Of a stretch of DNA of 64,000 nucleotides, positions 52,112 to 60,050 are shown piece by piece. The notes below the pieces were generated by a model. It saw only the letters and a list, made by a program, of their open reading frames with translations. It made no database searches and had not been told where the DNA came from. The stretch is from Streptomyces althioticus. Lineage in GTDB: Bacteria; Actinomycetota; Actinomycetes; Streptomycetales; Streptomycetaceae. The translations under genes and the position numbers were made by a program. Numbering within the stretch: position 1 is the first letter of the stretch; each line of letters starts with the position of its first letter. The stretch spans positions 1 to 64,000 of the forward strand of contig BMSW01000024.1 of the NCBI GenBank assembly GCA_014649355.1. Direction: 5' to 3'.

Positions 52112-52552
52112 ATGAGGTCTGCGATGGCGCCGGGCATCGAGTCGTCCTGCAGCAAGACGGGAGCGGCCCCGGTCCGGGACCCGATCACACACCTCGAGGA
52201 CACACTGGACGACGCGGTCGCGGAGTGCTCCGACAAGGCGGCACGGGTCTTCGGGCTGCCGCATCCGGACGGTCCGGCCATCGATGCGGTCGCCGCCTGC
52301 GCCGAGCACGGCGTGAGCGCCGTGGTCGTGGTCGGCTGTGTCGCCGCGAACTCGCGGGTACGGTCGCCGGCCGAGGAGCACGGTCTGGCGGCAGCCGTCG
52401 AACTGCGGATGCCGCCGTTGCGGCTGTGCACCGACAACGGCGCGATGACCGCCCCCGTCGGCGACCTTCTCGTACGGGTGGGCGCCGCACCGGCACCGCT
52501 GGAGTACGCCGCACTGCATCCCGTCGGCATGGGGAAGGCGGTGTCCGCCTGA
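52112..52552 (+). CDS. Internally deleted TsaD-like mini-protein
   Basis: A 146-residue ORF made of three pieces of TsaD (tRNA t6A37 carbamoyltransferase subunit, normally about 340-370 residues). The N-terminal ATP/substrate motif is PGIESSCSKTG (normally GIETSCDETG), the central block TLDDAVAECSDKAARVFGLP with GPAID, and the C-terminal block VVGCVAANSRVR and LCTDNGAM. Missing are the HxxxH metal site and about 110 and 80 residues of the two gaps. It cannot be a normal TsaD. The stop overlaps the next start (TGATG). ATG 52112 has AAAGG. It is either a decaying paralogue or a reduced protein with another role. Confidence 0.75.
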   Translation: MRSAMAPGIESSCSKTGAAPVRDPITHLEDTLDDAVAECSDKAARVFGLPHPDGPAIDAVAACAEHGVSAVVVVGCVAANSRVRSPAEEHGLAAAVELRMPPLRLCTDNGAMTAPVGDLLVRVGAAPAPLEYAALHPVGMGKAVSA

Positions 52553-53124
52553 TGACCACCGACATCCGTGTGCACCGGGACGCCGGGATACTCACGCACA
52601 CCGAGTCACTGCATTCGGTGTACGTCGACGCCTTCTGCGCCCCGCCCTGGCACGAGGACGAGGCGCAGGCAACCGAGTTCGTCTCCCGGCTGCCGGCGAA
52701 CGTGCGGCGTGCCGGGTTCACCGCCGCGACCGCCGTGCGCGACGGGGAGATCGTCGGCTTCGCCACCGCGTGGACCACTCCGTCTCCCCTCCCCACCGAC
52801 CGCTGCTATCCCCAGGCGGCCGCCGGCCTCGGCAACGACCGCACCGCCGACTGGCTGTGCGGAGCCCGGGAGATCGACGAACTCGCCGTCCGGCCCACCG
52901 CCCGCGGCACCGGTCTCGCCACCCGCCTCCTCGAAGCGGTGACCGCAGACGCGCCCGAAGGGCGGGCATGGCTGCTCACCTCGGTCCGGAACGGGCGGGC
53001 CATGGCCTTCTACCGCCGCCACGGCTGGACGCAGGCCACCCACCCCTCCCCCGACGGCAAGGGCATCGTCGTCTTCCTCGGCCCGCGCCACCCCGCTCGT
53101 TCCCTCGCCCCGCTCCCCCTGTGA
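52552..53124 (+). CDS. GNAT acetyltransferase coupled to TsaD-like ORF
   Basis: A 190-residue GCN5-related N-acetyltransferase. Acceptor-side LHSVYVDAFCAPPWHEDE, strand EIDELAVRPTARGTGLATRLLEA with the acetyl-CoA loop R-G-T-G-L-A, and AFYRRHGWTQ at the end are typical. Its start overlaps the TsaD-like stop. In actinobacterial genomes tsaD is often next to rimI, another GNAT gene, so the pair could be a duplicated or decayed tsaD-rimI unit. This protein is longer and more divergent than RimI. It is intact and may act on its own. Confidence 0.85.
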   Translation: MTTDIRVHRDAGILTHTESLHSVYVDAFCAPPWHEDEAQATEFVSRLPANVRRAGFTAATAVRDGEIVGFATAWTTPSPLPTDRCYPQAAAGLGNDRTADWLCGAREIDELAVRPTARGTGLATRLLEAVTADAPEGRAWLLTSVRNGRAMAFYRRHGWTQATHPSPDGKGIVVFLGPRHPARSLAPLPL

Positions 53125-53141
53125 GCCTTCGGAGCCCCGCC

Positions 53142-53262
53142 TTGCCCACCGCTGAAATCCGCCGCCATTTCCTCGAGATCGTCACCGAGCGCGCCACAAC
53201 GTGGTCCTCAGCGCCCCACTGCGAACCCATGCCCCGACCTTGCTGTTCGTCAAGCACTGGCC
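53142..53262 (+). pseudogene. N-terminal fragment of alanyl-tRNA synthetase
   Basis: A truncated, frameshifted piece of alaS. From TTG 53142 the frame reads TAEIRRHFLEIVTERA, like the AlaRS start. After one missing base in the GGCCAC codons, the next frame reads HNVVLSAPLRTHAPTLLFVK, matching the continuation (VPSAPLRTDDPTLLFV). Similarity ends about 40 residues in, before the rest of the synthetase. It follows the GNAT gene by 17 bases, suggesting an old operon tsaD-like/GNAT/alaS-like now in decay. Confidence 0.7.
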
Positions 53263-53374
53263 CAGGGCGGCGAGGTCCTGGCACCGTTCCGGGCGCGTGA
53301 CATGGGTCACCGCCCGGATCACGGACGTCCGCGTTCCTGACGGGCCGACTGCCCGTAGGCTGCCCGCAGCAGCT

Positions 53375-53566
53375 GGTTCGCCCCGTCAGCCAGACGAGGT
53401 GTCGCAAGAGGGAACCCGGTGGGAATCCGGGACTGCCCCGCAGCGGTGAGCGGGAACGACCGCCGTCATACGCACTGGGTCCGAAGTACCGGGCCCGGGA
53501 AGCGACGGCCAGTAGGTGTCCTCGAACGGTGAGGACGTGCCCGCGAGTCCGAAGACCTGCCAACTG
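53375..53566 (+). promoter_or_regulatory. Cobalamin riboswitch (metE leader)
   Basis: It has the conserved blocks of an adenosylcobalamin riboswitch in order: GGGAACCCGGTGGGAATCCGG, GACTGCCCCGCAGCGGTGAG, CACTGGGTC, the GCCAGTAGGTGTC segment and the B12-box-like end CCGAAGACCTGCC. It is followed 180 bases later by metE. High cobalamin would shut off B12-independent methionine synthase, a standard arrangement in Streptomyces. Confidence 0.92.
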
Positions 53567-53744
53567 CCCGCGCGCGAACCGTTCGTGCGCGGACATCCCG
53601 GTGACCTCGAGGGCGGGTCGGCGTACATATCAGGCGGACGGCCCTGCCTTGTCGCGCAGCGTCGGTCACGCCCGGTGTGTCTCCCCTTCGCGTTCTCGTC
53701 CCGTCTCCGGGATCTCAGGGATTCATCTCGCGAAGGAGATCTCC

Positions 53745-56063
53745 GTGACCACGAAGTCCGCAGCCGCGGCAGCACGGGCCACCGTGTACGGCTACCCCCG
53801 GCAGGGTCGGAACCGTGAACTGAAGAAGGCCGTCGAGGGCTACTGGAAGGGCCGCGTAACCGCCGAAGCCCTCCGCGCCACGGCCGCCGAACTGCGCCGT
53901 ACGAACTGGCTGCAGTTGGCCGACGCGGGCATCAACGAGGTACCGACCGGCGACTTCTCGTACTACGACCACGTCCTGGACACCACGGTCATGGTCGGTG
54001 CGATCCCCGAGCGCCACCGCGCCGCCGTGGCCGGCGACGCGCTGGACGGCTACTTCGCCATGGCGCGCGGTACCCAGGAGGTGGCACCGCTGGAGATGAC
54101 CAAGTGGTTCGACACCAACTACCACTACCTCGTCCCGGAACTGGGCCCCGACTCCGCGTTCACCGCCGACTCCGCCAAGCAGGTCGGTGAGCTGAAGGAG
54201 GCCCTCGCGCTCGGCCTGACCGCCCGGCCCGTCCTCGTCGGTCCCGTCACCTACCTTCTGCTCGCCAAACCCGCCCCGGGCATGCCGGCGGACTTCGAGC
54301 CGCTCACCCTGCTGGACCGGCTGCTGCCCGTGTACGCCGAGGTCCTGGCCGACCTGCGGGCGGCGGGCGCGGAGTGGGTCCAGCTGGACGAGCCCGCCCT
54401 CGTCCAGGACCGCACCCCGGCCGAGCTGAACGCCGCCGAGCGCGCCTACCGTGACCTCGGCGGTCTAGCCGACCGGCCGAAGCTCCTGGTCGCCTCGTAC
54501 TTCGACCGGCTCGGCGAGGCGCTGCCGATGCTGGCCAAGGCCCCGGTCGACGGTCTCGCCATGGACTTCACCGGGGCGGCGGCCGCCAACCTGGATGCGC
54601 TGGCCTCCGCCGGCGGGCTGCCCGGCAAGCGGCTGGTCGCCGGTGTGGTCAACGGCCGCAACGTCTGGGTCAACGACCTCGCCGGTTCCCTGTCCACGCT
54701 CGGCACGCTGCTGGGCCTGGCCGACCGCGTCGACGTGTCCGCCTCCTGCTCCCTGCTGCACGTCCCCCTGGACACGGCCACCGAACGGGACATCGAACCG
54801 CAGATCCTGCGCTGGCTCGCCTTCGCCAGGCAGAAGACCGCCGAGGTCGTCACCCTCGCCAGGGGTCTCGCCCGGGGCACCGACGCCATCGCCGCCGACC
54901 TGGCGGCGAACAGTGCGGACCTCGCCTCCCGTGCCAACTCCCCCGTCACCCGCGATCCGGCCGTCCGCGCCCGCGCCTCCGCGGTCACCGAGGCCGACAC
55001 GCACCGTTCCCAGTCCTACGCCGAGCGCGCCGCCGCCCAGCGCGCCCACCTCGGGCTGCCGCTGCTGCCGACCACGACCATCGGCTCCTTCCCGCAGACC
55101 GGCGACCTGCGCGCCGCCCGCGCCGACCTGCGCGCCGGGCGGATCGACACAGCCGACTACGAGGAGCGGATCAAGGCGGAGATCCAGGAGGTCATCTCCT
55201 TCCAGGAGAAGACCGGCATCGACGTCCTCGTACACGGCGAACCCGAACGCAACGACATGGTCCAGTACTTCGCCGAGCGACTCACCGGCTACCTGGCCAC
55301 GCAGCACGGCTGGGTCCAGTCCTACGGCACCCGCTACGTCCGCCCGCCGATCCTGGCCGGCGACATCTCCCGCCCCGAGCCGATGACGGTGCGCTGGACG
55401 TCCTACGCCCAGTCGCTCACCGAGAAGCCGGTCAAGGGCATGCTCACCGGGCCGGTCACCATGCTCGCCTGGTCCTTCGTCCGCGACGACCAGCCACTCG
55501 CCGACACCGCCCATCAGGTCGCCCTCGCCCTGCGCGACGAGGTGCACGACCTGGAGGCCGCGGGCACGTCCGTCATCCAGGTGGACGAACCCGCCCTGCG
55601 TGAGACGCTGCCGCTACGCAGCGCCGACCGGGCCGGATACCTGGACTGGGCCACCGAAGCCTTCCGGCTCACCACGTCCGGCGTCCGCCCGGACACCCAG
55701 ATCCACACCCACATGTGCTACGCCGAGTTCGGCGACATCGTCCAGGCCATCGACGACCTCGACGCCGACGTCATCAGCCTGGAGGCGGCCCGCTCCCGTA
55801 TGCAGGTCGCCCACGAACTCGCCGCCCACGGCTACCCGCGCGAGGCCGGACCCGGCGTCTGGGACATCCACTCCCCGCGCGTCCCGAGCACCGACGAGGC
55901 CGCGGAACTCCTGCGCACCGGCCTCAAGGCCATCCCCGCCGAACGGCTCTGGGTCAACCCCGACTGCGGTTTGAAGACCCGCGCCTGGCCCGAGACCCGG
56001 GCCTCACTCGAACACCTGGTGACCGCCGCCCGCACCATCCGTGACGAGCTGTCCCGCTCCTGA
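53745..56063 (+). CDS. metE: Cobalamin-independent methionine synthase
   Basis: A 772-residue enzyme that transfers a methyl from 5-methyltetrahydropteroyl-triglutamate to homocysteine without B12. Two homologous TIM barrels; motifs GYPRQGRNRELKKAVEGYW (N-terminal, in part), TTTIGSFPQTG, HGEPERNDMV, and zinc ligands HTHMCY, plus the late Cys in VNPDCGLKTR. The GTG 53745 follows GAAGGAG. Expression is controlled by the cobalamin riboswitch upstream. A hairpin terminator follows the stop. Confidence 0.97.
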   Translation: MTTKSAAAAARATVYGYPRQGRNRELKKAVEGYWKGRVTAEALRATAAELRRTNWLQLADAGINEVPTGDFSYYDHVLDTTVMVGAIPERHRAAVAGDALDGYFAMARGTQEVAPLEMTKWFDTNYHYLVPELGPDSAFTADSAKQVGELKEALALGLTARPVLVGPVTYLLLAKPAPGMPADFEPLTLLDRLLPVYAEVLADLRAAGAEWVQLDEPALVQDRTPAELNAAERAYRDLGGLADRPKLLVASYFDRLGEALPMLAKAPVDGLAMDFTGAAAANLDALASAGGLPGKRLVAGVVNGRNVWVNDLAGSLSTLGTLLGLADRVDVSASCSLLHVPLDTATERDIEPQILRWLAFARQKTAEVVTLARGLARGTDAIAADLAANSADLASRANSPVTRDPAVRARASAVTEADTHRSQSYAERAAAQRAHLGLPLLPTTTIGSFPQTGDLRAARADLRAGRIDTADYEERIKAEIQEVISFQEKTGIDVLVHGEPERNDMVQYFAERLTGYLATQHGWVQSYGTRYVRPPILAGDISRPEPMTVRWTSYAQSLTEKPVKGMLTGPVTMLAWSFVRDDQPLADTAHQVALALRDEVHDLEAAGTSVIQVDEPALRETLPLRSADRAGYLDWATEAFRLTTSGVRPDTQIHTHMCYAEFGDIVQAIDDLDADVISLEAARSRMQVAHELAAHGYPREAGPGVWDIHSPRVPSTDEAAELLRTGLKAIPAERLWVNPDCGLKTRAWPETRASLEHLVTAARTIRDELSRS

Positions 56064-56069
56064 CCCCCG

Positions 56070-56108
56070 GCTCACCGGGCCGGACGCACGGCTTCCGGCC
56101 CGGTGAGC
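56070..56108 (+). terminator. metE terminator
   Basis: A perfect 14-bp stem (GCTCACCGGGCCGG/CCGGCCCGGTGAGC) with an 11-base loop begins 7 bases past the metE stop. On the opposite strand it would also end the leftward FhuF-like operon, which stops at 56133. Confidence 0.85.
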
Positions 56109-56132
56109 GGCACAGCCCGAAACGGATACACC

Positions 56133-56843
56133 TCATCGCAGGGCTGGGCGACGTACACCGCCGGCCAACCCGCAGTCACCGCACTTCGAGCCGTTCGGCG
56201 CGCGGTAGTAGAGACAGCAGCTTCGGCGGCGAAACGCGAGGTCGGGGCCGGTGAGCACGCCGGTGCCCGCCAGGCGCCCGGTGTCCAACAACTCGGTCGT
56301 GAGGTCGGTGAGCGGCCCGCGTACGGCGGGACGGAGCGCGAGCAGGGCGTGGGCCGCCCCGGCGAGCGCCGACGCCGAGTTGCCGTCCAGCAGACGCGGG
56401 GCGACCTTGACGCGCAGTCCGTCGGCCAGTGCCGACAGGTGACGGGTCACCTGCTGGTACAGGGCGCGGGCGGTACCGTCGTCGAGCCGGTCAGCGTGCC
56501 AGCCGGCCGGGCGGGGCACCCGGAGGGCCGGCCCGTCGTCGGCCCGCTCCAGTCCTTCCAGGTCGGGGACGATTCCGTGCAGGACGACGCAAGCCAGGGC
56601 CGGTGACCAGAGACGGGCGGCGTGACCGAGGTGGGCGATGGAGACGCCGACGCGCGGCTCCACAGTGTGGTGGCGGCGTTCGACGGCTTCGGCAAGATCG
56701 GTGAAACCCGCCGCGTAGGAGCGGGCGACCGGATGCCAGCAGTCGTCCCGTCCGCCGATGTGCAGGGCGAAGAAGCCGCCGAGTCCCGCCACGTCGTGCA
56801 GTGCGGCGGCAACGGACGCGGCCGAGGCACGGGCGTCGTGCAC
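56133..56843 (-). CDS. FhuF-like 2Fe-2S reductase, riboswitch operon
   Basis: A 236-residue FhuF-family protein; C-terminal cluster motif SCCLYY with CGDC ten residues later, typical of ferric-siderophore reductases. Conserved mid-part: GVSIAHLGHAARLWSPALACV. It is a paralogue of the protein at 27226-27972. It lies 35 bases downstream of a 2Fe-2S ferredoxin gene that follows a cobalamin riboswitch, so it is probably made under B12 shortage. That context hints at reductive release of a metal or corrinoid complex, not ordinary iron alone (inference). GTG 56843. Confidence 0.85.
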   Translation of the reverse strand: MHDARASAASVAAALHDVAGLGGFFALHIGGRDDCWHPVARSYAAGFTDLAEAVERRHHTVEPRVGVSIAHLGHAARLWSPALACVVLHGIVPDLEGLERADDGPALRVPRPAGWHADRLDDGTARALYQQVTRHLSALADGLRVKVAPRLLDGNSASALAGAAHALLALRPAVRGPLTDLTTELLDTGRLAGTGVLTGPDLAFRRRSCCLYYRAPNGSKCGDCGLAGGVRRPALR

Positions 56844-56878
56844 GGTCCTGTCCTCCTTCCGGCTCTCCGGCCACACGC

Positions 56879-57283
56879 TCAGGAGGCCGTACGCCGTCGC
56901 GGCGGCGTGATGGCGTACAGGTCGAGGATGTCCGGCAGGGGCGCCACTCCAGGACCGCCTGCGCGGACCCACGCGACGACGTCCTCGGTCGCGTCCGGGT
57001 CGTTGACCAGCCCGAGCCAGACGGGCCGGGCACCGGCCGCGCGGCCTTCGGCGGAGGGCTGGACGACGACGACGTTGGCCTGGTCGCAGACGTCGAGGCA
57101 GTCGGAGACGCGTACCGGTGCCGCGGCACGCAGGCGTGCCGTCTGGGCCTCGTGGTCGACGCCGGTCACCTTGGGGCTGCCGCAGCAGCAGTCGCGGCAC
57201 ACGACGACGCGGCACGGCACGGGGCCGGTGGCCGTCGCGGGCCTGTTGTCGTCCGTCGTTCGTCCGGTCGGCGTTGCGGGCAC
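56879..57283 (-). CDS. Thioredoxin-like 2Fe-2S ferredoxin
   Basis: A 134-residue protein of the thioredoxin-fold (2Fe-2S) ferredoxin type. Cluster ligands: CRVVVCRDCCCGS near residues 26-36 and CLDVCDQAN near 63. The C-terminal LGLVNDPDATEDVVAWV part is normal for this family. It probably donates electrons to the FhuF-like protein encoded next. The leader carries a cobalamin riboswitch, so it should be made when B12 is low. GTG 57283 is chosen for its AGAGGGA site and loss of similarity upstream. Confidence 0.85.
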   Translation of the reverse strand: MPATPTGRTTDDNRPATATGPVPCRVVVCRDCCCGSPKVTGVDHEAQTARLRAAAPVRVSDCLDVCDQANVVVVQPSAEGRAAGARPVWLGLVNDPDATEDVVAWVRAGGPGVAPLPDILDLYAITPPRRRTAS

Positions 57284-57339
57284 GCGGTGCCGTCCCTCTC
57301 TCCGGGGAGATCCGCCCCGGTGGTCCGTCGAGGAGGCGA

Positions 57340-57478
57340 CCGCGTGAGTCTCCTGGCTCCCGGGTCGATGCTCGTCCCGGCCTTCCCACCCGCTGCCGGG
57401 CAGTGGCCTGTCGGGACTCGCTCGCCGATCACAGTGGCGGGACCGCGCCGGATTCACACCGGCTTCCTCGTTCCGCCG
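57340..57478 (-). promoter_or_regulatory. Cobalamin riboswitch (ferredoxin leader)
   Basis: On the leftward strand the blocks GGAAGCCGGTGTGAATCCGG, CGCGGTCCCGCCACTG, the GGCCACTGCCC segment and a terminal GCCAGGAGACTC occur in the classical order of the cobalamin riboswitch. The distance to the ferredoxin start is 57 bases, short enough to mask its ribosome site. This copy belongs to a different sequence group from the two rightward copies. Confidence 0.92.
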
Positions 57479-57527
57479 TCGCCCTTGTCGCCGTCCATCG
57501 TCCCATCCCGAAACGCCGGGCCGGCCG

Positions 57528-58508
57528 TCAGTCCGTCTCCTGGGCGTGGGGGGCCGTCGCGGGCGGATGGACCGGGCGGTCCCGTCCGCCGTCACGGCCG
57601 GACACCGCCACGACGACCAGCCCGACGACGACGGCCGCGACCGCGACCCGTCCCGCCACCCGCACCCACCATCCCGGCCGGGCCGCGTTCCCGCCGGGCG
57701 GGCCCAGCCGTTCGGCTCGCCGGGCGGGCCGCAGCAGGCGCAGCAACAGCAGTGCCGCGACCGGGAGTTGCAGCAGCCACAGGACGGTGCGGGGCCACTC
57801 CCCGTACCAGACGTTGGTTCCGTACAGCAGCGTGTGCCACACGCTCAGCACGTACACGACGATCACGAAACGGTGCAGCCGGCGCCAGGTGCCTGCTCCG
57901 ATGCGGTGCCGGACGTAGAACAGCAGCCCCAGCGGAATCGCCAGGTACAGGGCGCCCTGCCCCAGCGGGATGGCGACCTGGCCGGTGCCGGAGTCGTACC
58001 AGCCCGGCACGAAGGTGTCCGCGAAGGCCACCCACAGCCGTTCCGCCCAGTCCACCTTCGTCTCGTAGCGCACGAGTTCCGCCGCGAACATCAGCGCGTG
58101 GGCGGACATCAGCGCCGTCGTCGTCAGGCTCGTGGTGCGGTGCCAGCGCTCCAGTACCTGCCGGGAGACCGGCAGCCGGGCCGGGCGCGGCCCCGACAGC
58201 AGCAGACCGAGCATCACCGTGCCCCACGCCCACAGCAGCCCCGACCAGCCGAACGCCTGGCTGAGCAGGTACATCCAGTAGGTGCCGGGATCGTCCATGA
58301 ACGGCATGACCGCGACCGTGTCCGAAGCACCCGATTCCATGCGCGCCCACAGGAGGGCGAACACGAGCGCCGTGACCACCACCGCCGCGCCGGCGTCGGG
58401 CAGGGCGGCCCGCAGATCGCCGCGCAGCGCGACGCGGTCACCGGGAGGCCGTCGCCGCCCGGGCGGGATCACCGCCCCGTCCTCGTCCGGCCGTACGTCC
58501 GACGTCAT
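57528..58508 (-). CDS. Ferric-reductase-like transmembrane protein
   Basis: A 326-residue membrane protein with about seven helices resembling the ferric reductase/NOX heme domain (FRD-like, MsrQ-type). Paired helices carry histidines typical of heme ligation: RWHRTTSLTTTALMSAHALMF and RRLHRFVIVVYVLSVWHTLL (quoted in part: RWHRTT, SAHAL, RLHRF, SVWHTL). No FAD/NAD domain is present, so an external electron donor is needed. It is upstream of the riboswitch/ferredoxin/FhuF unit on the same strand, so these genes may form one redox system. ATG 58508 has GGGAGG. Confidence 0.82.
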   Translation of the reverse strand: MTSDVRPDEDGAVIPPGRRRPPGDRVALRGDLRAALPDAGAAVVVTALVFALLWARMESGASDTVAVMPFMDDPGTYWMYLLSQAFGWSGLLWAWGTVMLGLLLSGPRPARLPVSRQVLERWHRTTSLTTTALMSAHALMFAAELVRYETKVDWAERLWVAFADTFVPGWYDSGTGQVAIPLGQGALYLAIPLGLLFYVRHRIGAGTWRRLHRFVIVVYVLSVWHTLLYGTNVWYGEWPRTVLWLLQLPVAALLLLRLLRPARRAERLGPPGGNAARPGWWVRVAGRVAVAAVVVGLVVVAVSGRDGGRDRPVHPPATAPHAQETD

Positions 58509-58757
58509 CAGGGGCCTCCCGGGCACGGGCCACCGCGGCAGCGGTGCGCATGTGGCGTGAGACGACAAGTCTGGCTGATGAGGGAGTGATCCCCAGAGGC
58601 GTTATCCGGCCAGAGCCGCCACGAGAACTGAGCGTGGCACACCTGGTTTCCGCCTCCCCTCCACATTCAAGACAACCGCCGAAGCCCCACTGTCGCAGGA
58701 ATTACGAGCGCCTCTACGCTGATACACGCAGTCGGTTCGCGCCTCCCGTCCGCCCGG

Positions 58758-58935
58758 ACGCCCGGTGGCGCGACGCAAGAGGGAACCCGGTGCGAATCCG
58801 GGACTGTCCCGCAGCGGTGAGTGGGAACGAAAGCCGTCGATGTCACTGGGCCCGCGTCAGGGCCGGGGAAGAGACGGCCGGTAGGTGTCCGCCCTTTCGG
58901 CGGACGTGCCCGCGAGTCCGAAGACCTGCCACTGC
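58758..58935 (+). promoter_or_regulatory. Cobalamin riboswitch (kinase operon leader)
   Basis: The blocks match the metE riboswitch closely: GGGAACCCGGTGCGAATCCGG, GACTGTCCCGCAGCGGTGAG, TCACTGGGC, GCCGGTAGGTGTCC and CCGAAGACCTGCC. It lies 130 bases upstream of the GHMP kinase gene that heads a five-gene operon. The whole operon should thus be expressed when cobalamin is low. Confidence 0.93.
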
Positions 58936-59066
58936 GCCCGCGTCCCGCGCGGGCTGTGCACGTGACCTCGTGGACTGGGTCGGCGGTATGGGTGGTCGTA
59001 CGTCGTGCGTGTGGCCGCGCCTCCTTCCCTGTCGATGTTCAAGGCACCGGTACGGAGGAGGACGAT

Positions 59067-60050
59067 GTGCGGGACCCTGCCTGTTCGCGTCGGCCGTACC
59101 GACCCTGGGTCAGCGTGTCGTCCGACGGACAGAGGCCGACGGTGCCCGGACCCGTCGCGGGCATCCTCCGGGAACCGAACGCGCCCGGCGGCACGGTGTC
59201 CGGTGTCTGCCACGGCACTCTCGGCGAGCTGTACCAAGGCCCGTTACGAGCGGGCACCGATCCTGAGATCGCGGTGGTGTCCTTCCCCGTGGACCGTCAC
59301 TCCTGGGTGTACTTCACCCCGAGGACGACGGCCGGCCCGCCGCGTTCGCCGGCCCTGGGTGAGAAGTCGGCAACAGCAGCCCGGCTCTTCCTCGACCACT
59401 ACGGCCTCGCCCTGCCCCCGGGCGACTGGCACACCCACTCCGAACTGCCGGTGGGCGTGGGGATGTCCAGTTCCACGGCGGACATCGTGGCAACGCTGCG
59501 CTGCCTGTTCCGCGTCTTCTCCCTGCCGTACGAGACGGACGTGGTCCTCGGTGTCCTGGCGGACATCGAGCGCGCCGACAGCGTCTTCCTCGACGAATTC
59601 GCCCTGTACCTCAGCGGCCGGCACCGGGTGGTGCGGCGGCTGGGCACGGACATCGGCTTCCACACCGCCTACGTCACGGAACCCGGCACGGTGGACACCG
59701 CCGCCGTCACTCCCCTGCTGCTGGACCACTACCGGCGCCGCGGCGAGGAGTACCAGCGGTGTCTGACCGATCTGCTGAAGGGCTTCGGCTCGGGTGACCC
59801 GGCCGCCGTCGCCCGTGCCGCGACGACCAGCGCCGCGTTGTCCCAGGAGGTACTGCCCAAGGCGACCTTCGGCAGCCTGCAAGCCCATCGTGAGCGGTTC
59901 GGCGCCGACGGCGTCTTCGTCGCCCACACCGGCTGCCTGGCCGGCTTCCTCTTCGCCTCACGCCCACGGGCCGAGGTCAAGTCCGAACTCTCCGCGTTCT
60001 TCCACTCGCTCGGCCACCAGTGCACCTTCGCCCAAGGAGGCTACGGGTGA
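59067..60050 (+). CDS. GHMP kinase, L-threonine-kinase (PduX)-like
   Basis: A 327-residue GHMP-family kinase. Family start GVCHGTLGELYQGP resembles PduX (G-x-C-G-E-L-x-Q-G). The ATP loop PVGVGMSSSTADIVATLR fits P-x3-G-x-G-S-S-T-A-D. PduX makes L-threonine O-3-phosphate for B12 side-chain synthesis. In a biosynthetic setting such kinases supply phospho-Thr/Ser for PLP beta-replacement. GTG 59067 has the strong GGAGGAGG site; GTG 59118 would give a more typical short N terminus. Its stop overlaps the PLP-enzyme start (GTGA). Confidence 0.8.
   Translation: MRDPACSRRPYRPWVSVSSDGQRPTVPGPVAGILREPNAPGGTVSGVCHGTLGELYQGPLRAGTDPEIAVVSFPVDRHSWVYFTPRTTAGPPRSPALGEKSATAARLFLDHYGLALPPGDWHTHSELPVGVGMSSSTADIVATLRCLFRVFSLPYETDVVLGVLADIERADSVFLDEFALYLSGRHRVVRRLGTDIGFHTAYVTEPGTVDTAAVTPLLLDHYRRRGEEYQRCLTDLLKGFGSGDPAAVARAATTSAALSQEVLPKATFGSLQAHRERFGADGVFVAHTGCLAGFLFASRPRAEVKSELSAFFHSLGHQCTFAQGGYG

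Noticed and set aside
59065..59260. ATG at 59065 as start of a different frame in the kinase leader
   Set aside because: It gives an Arg/Pro-rich peptide without homology, whereas the GTG at 59067 opens the GHMP-kinase frame using the same ribosome site.
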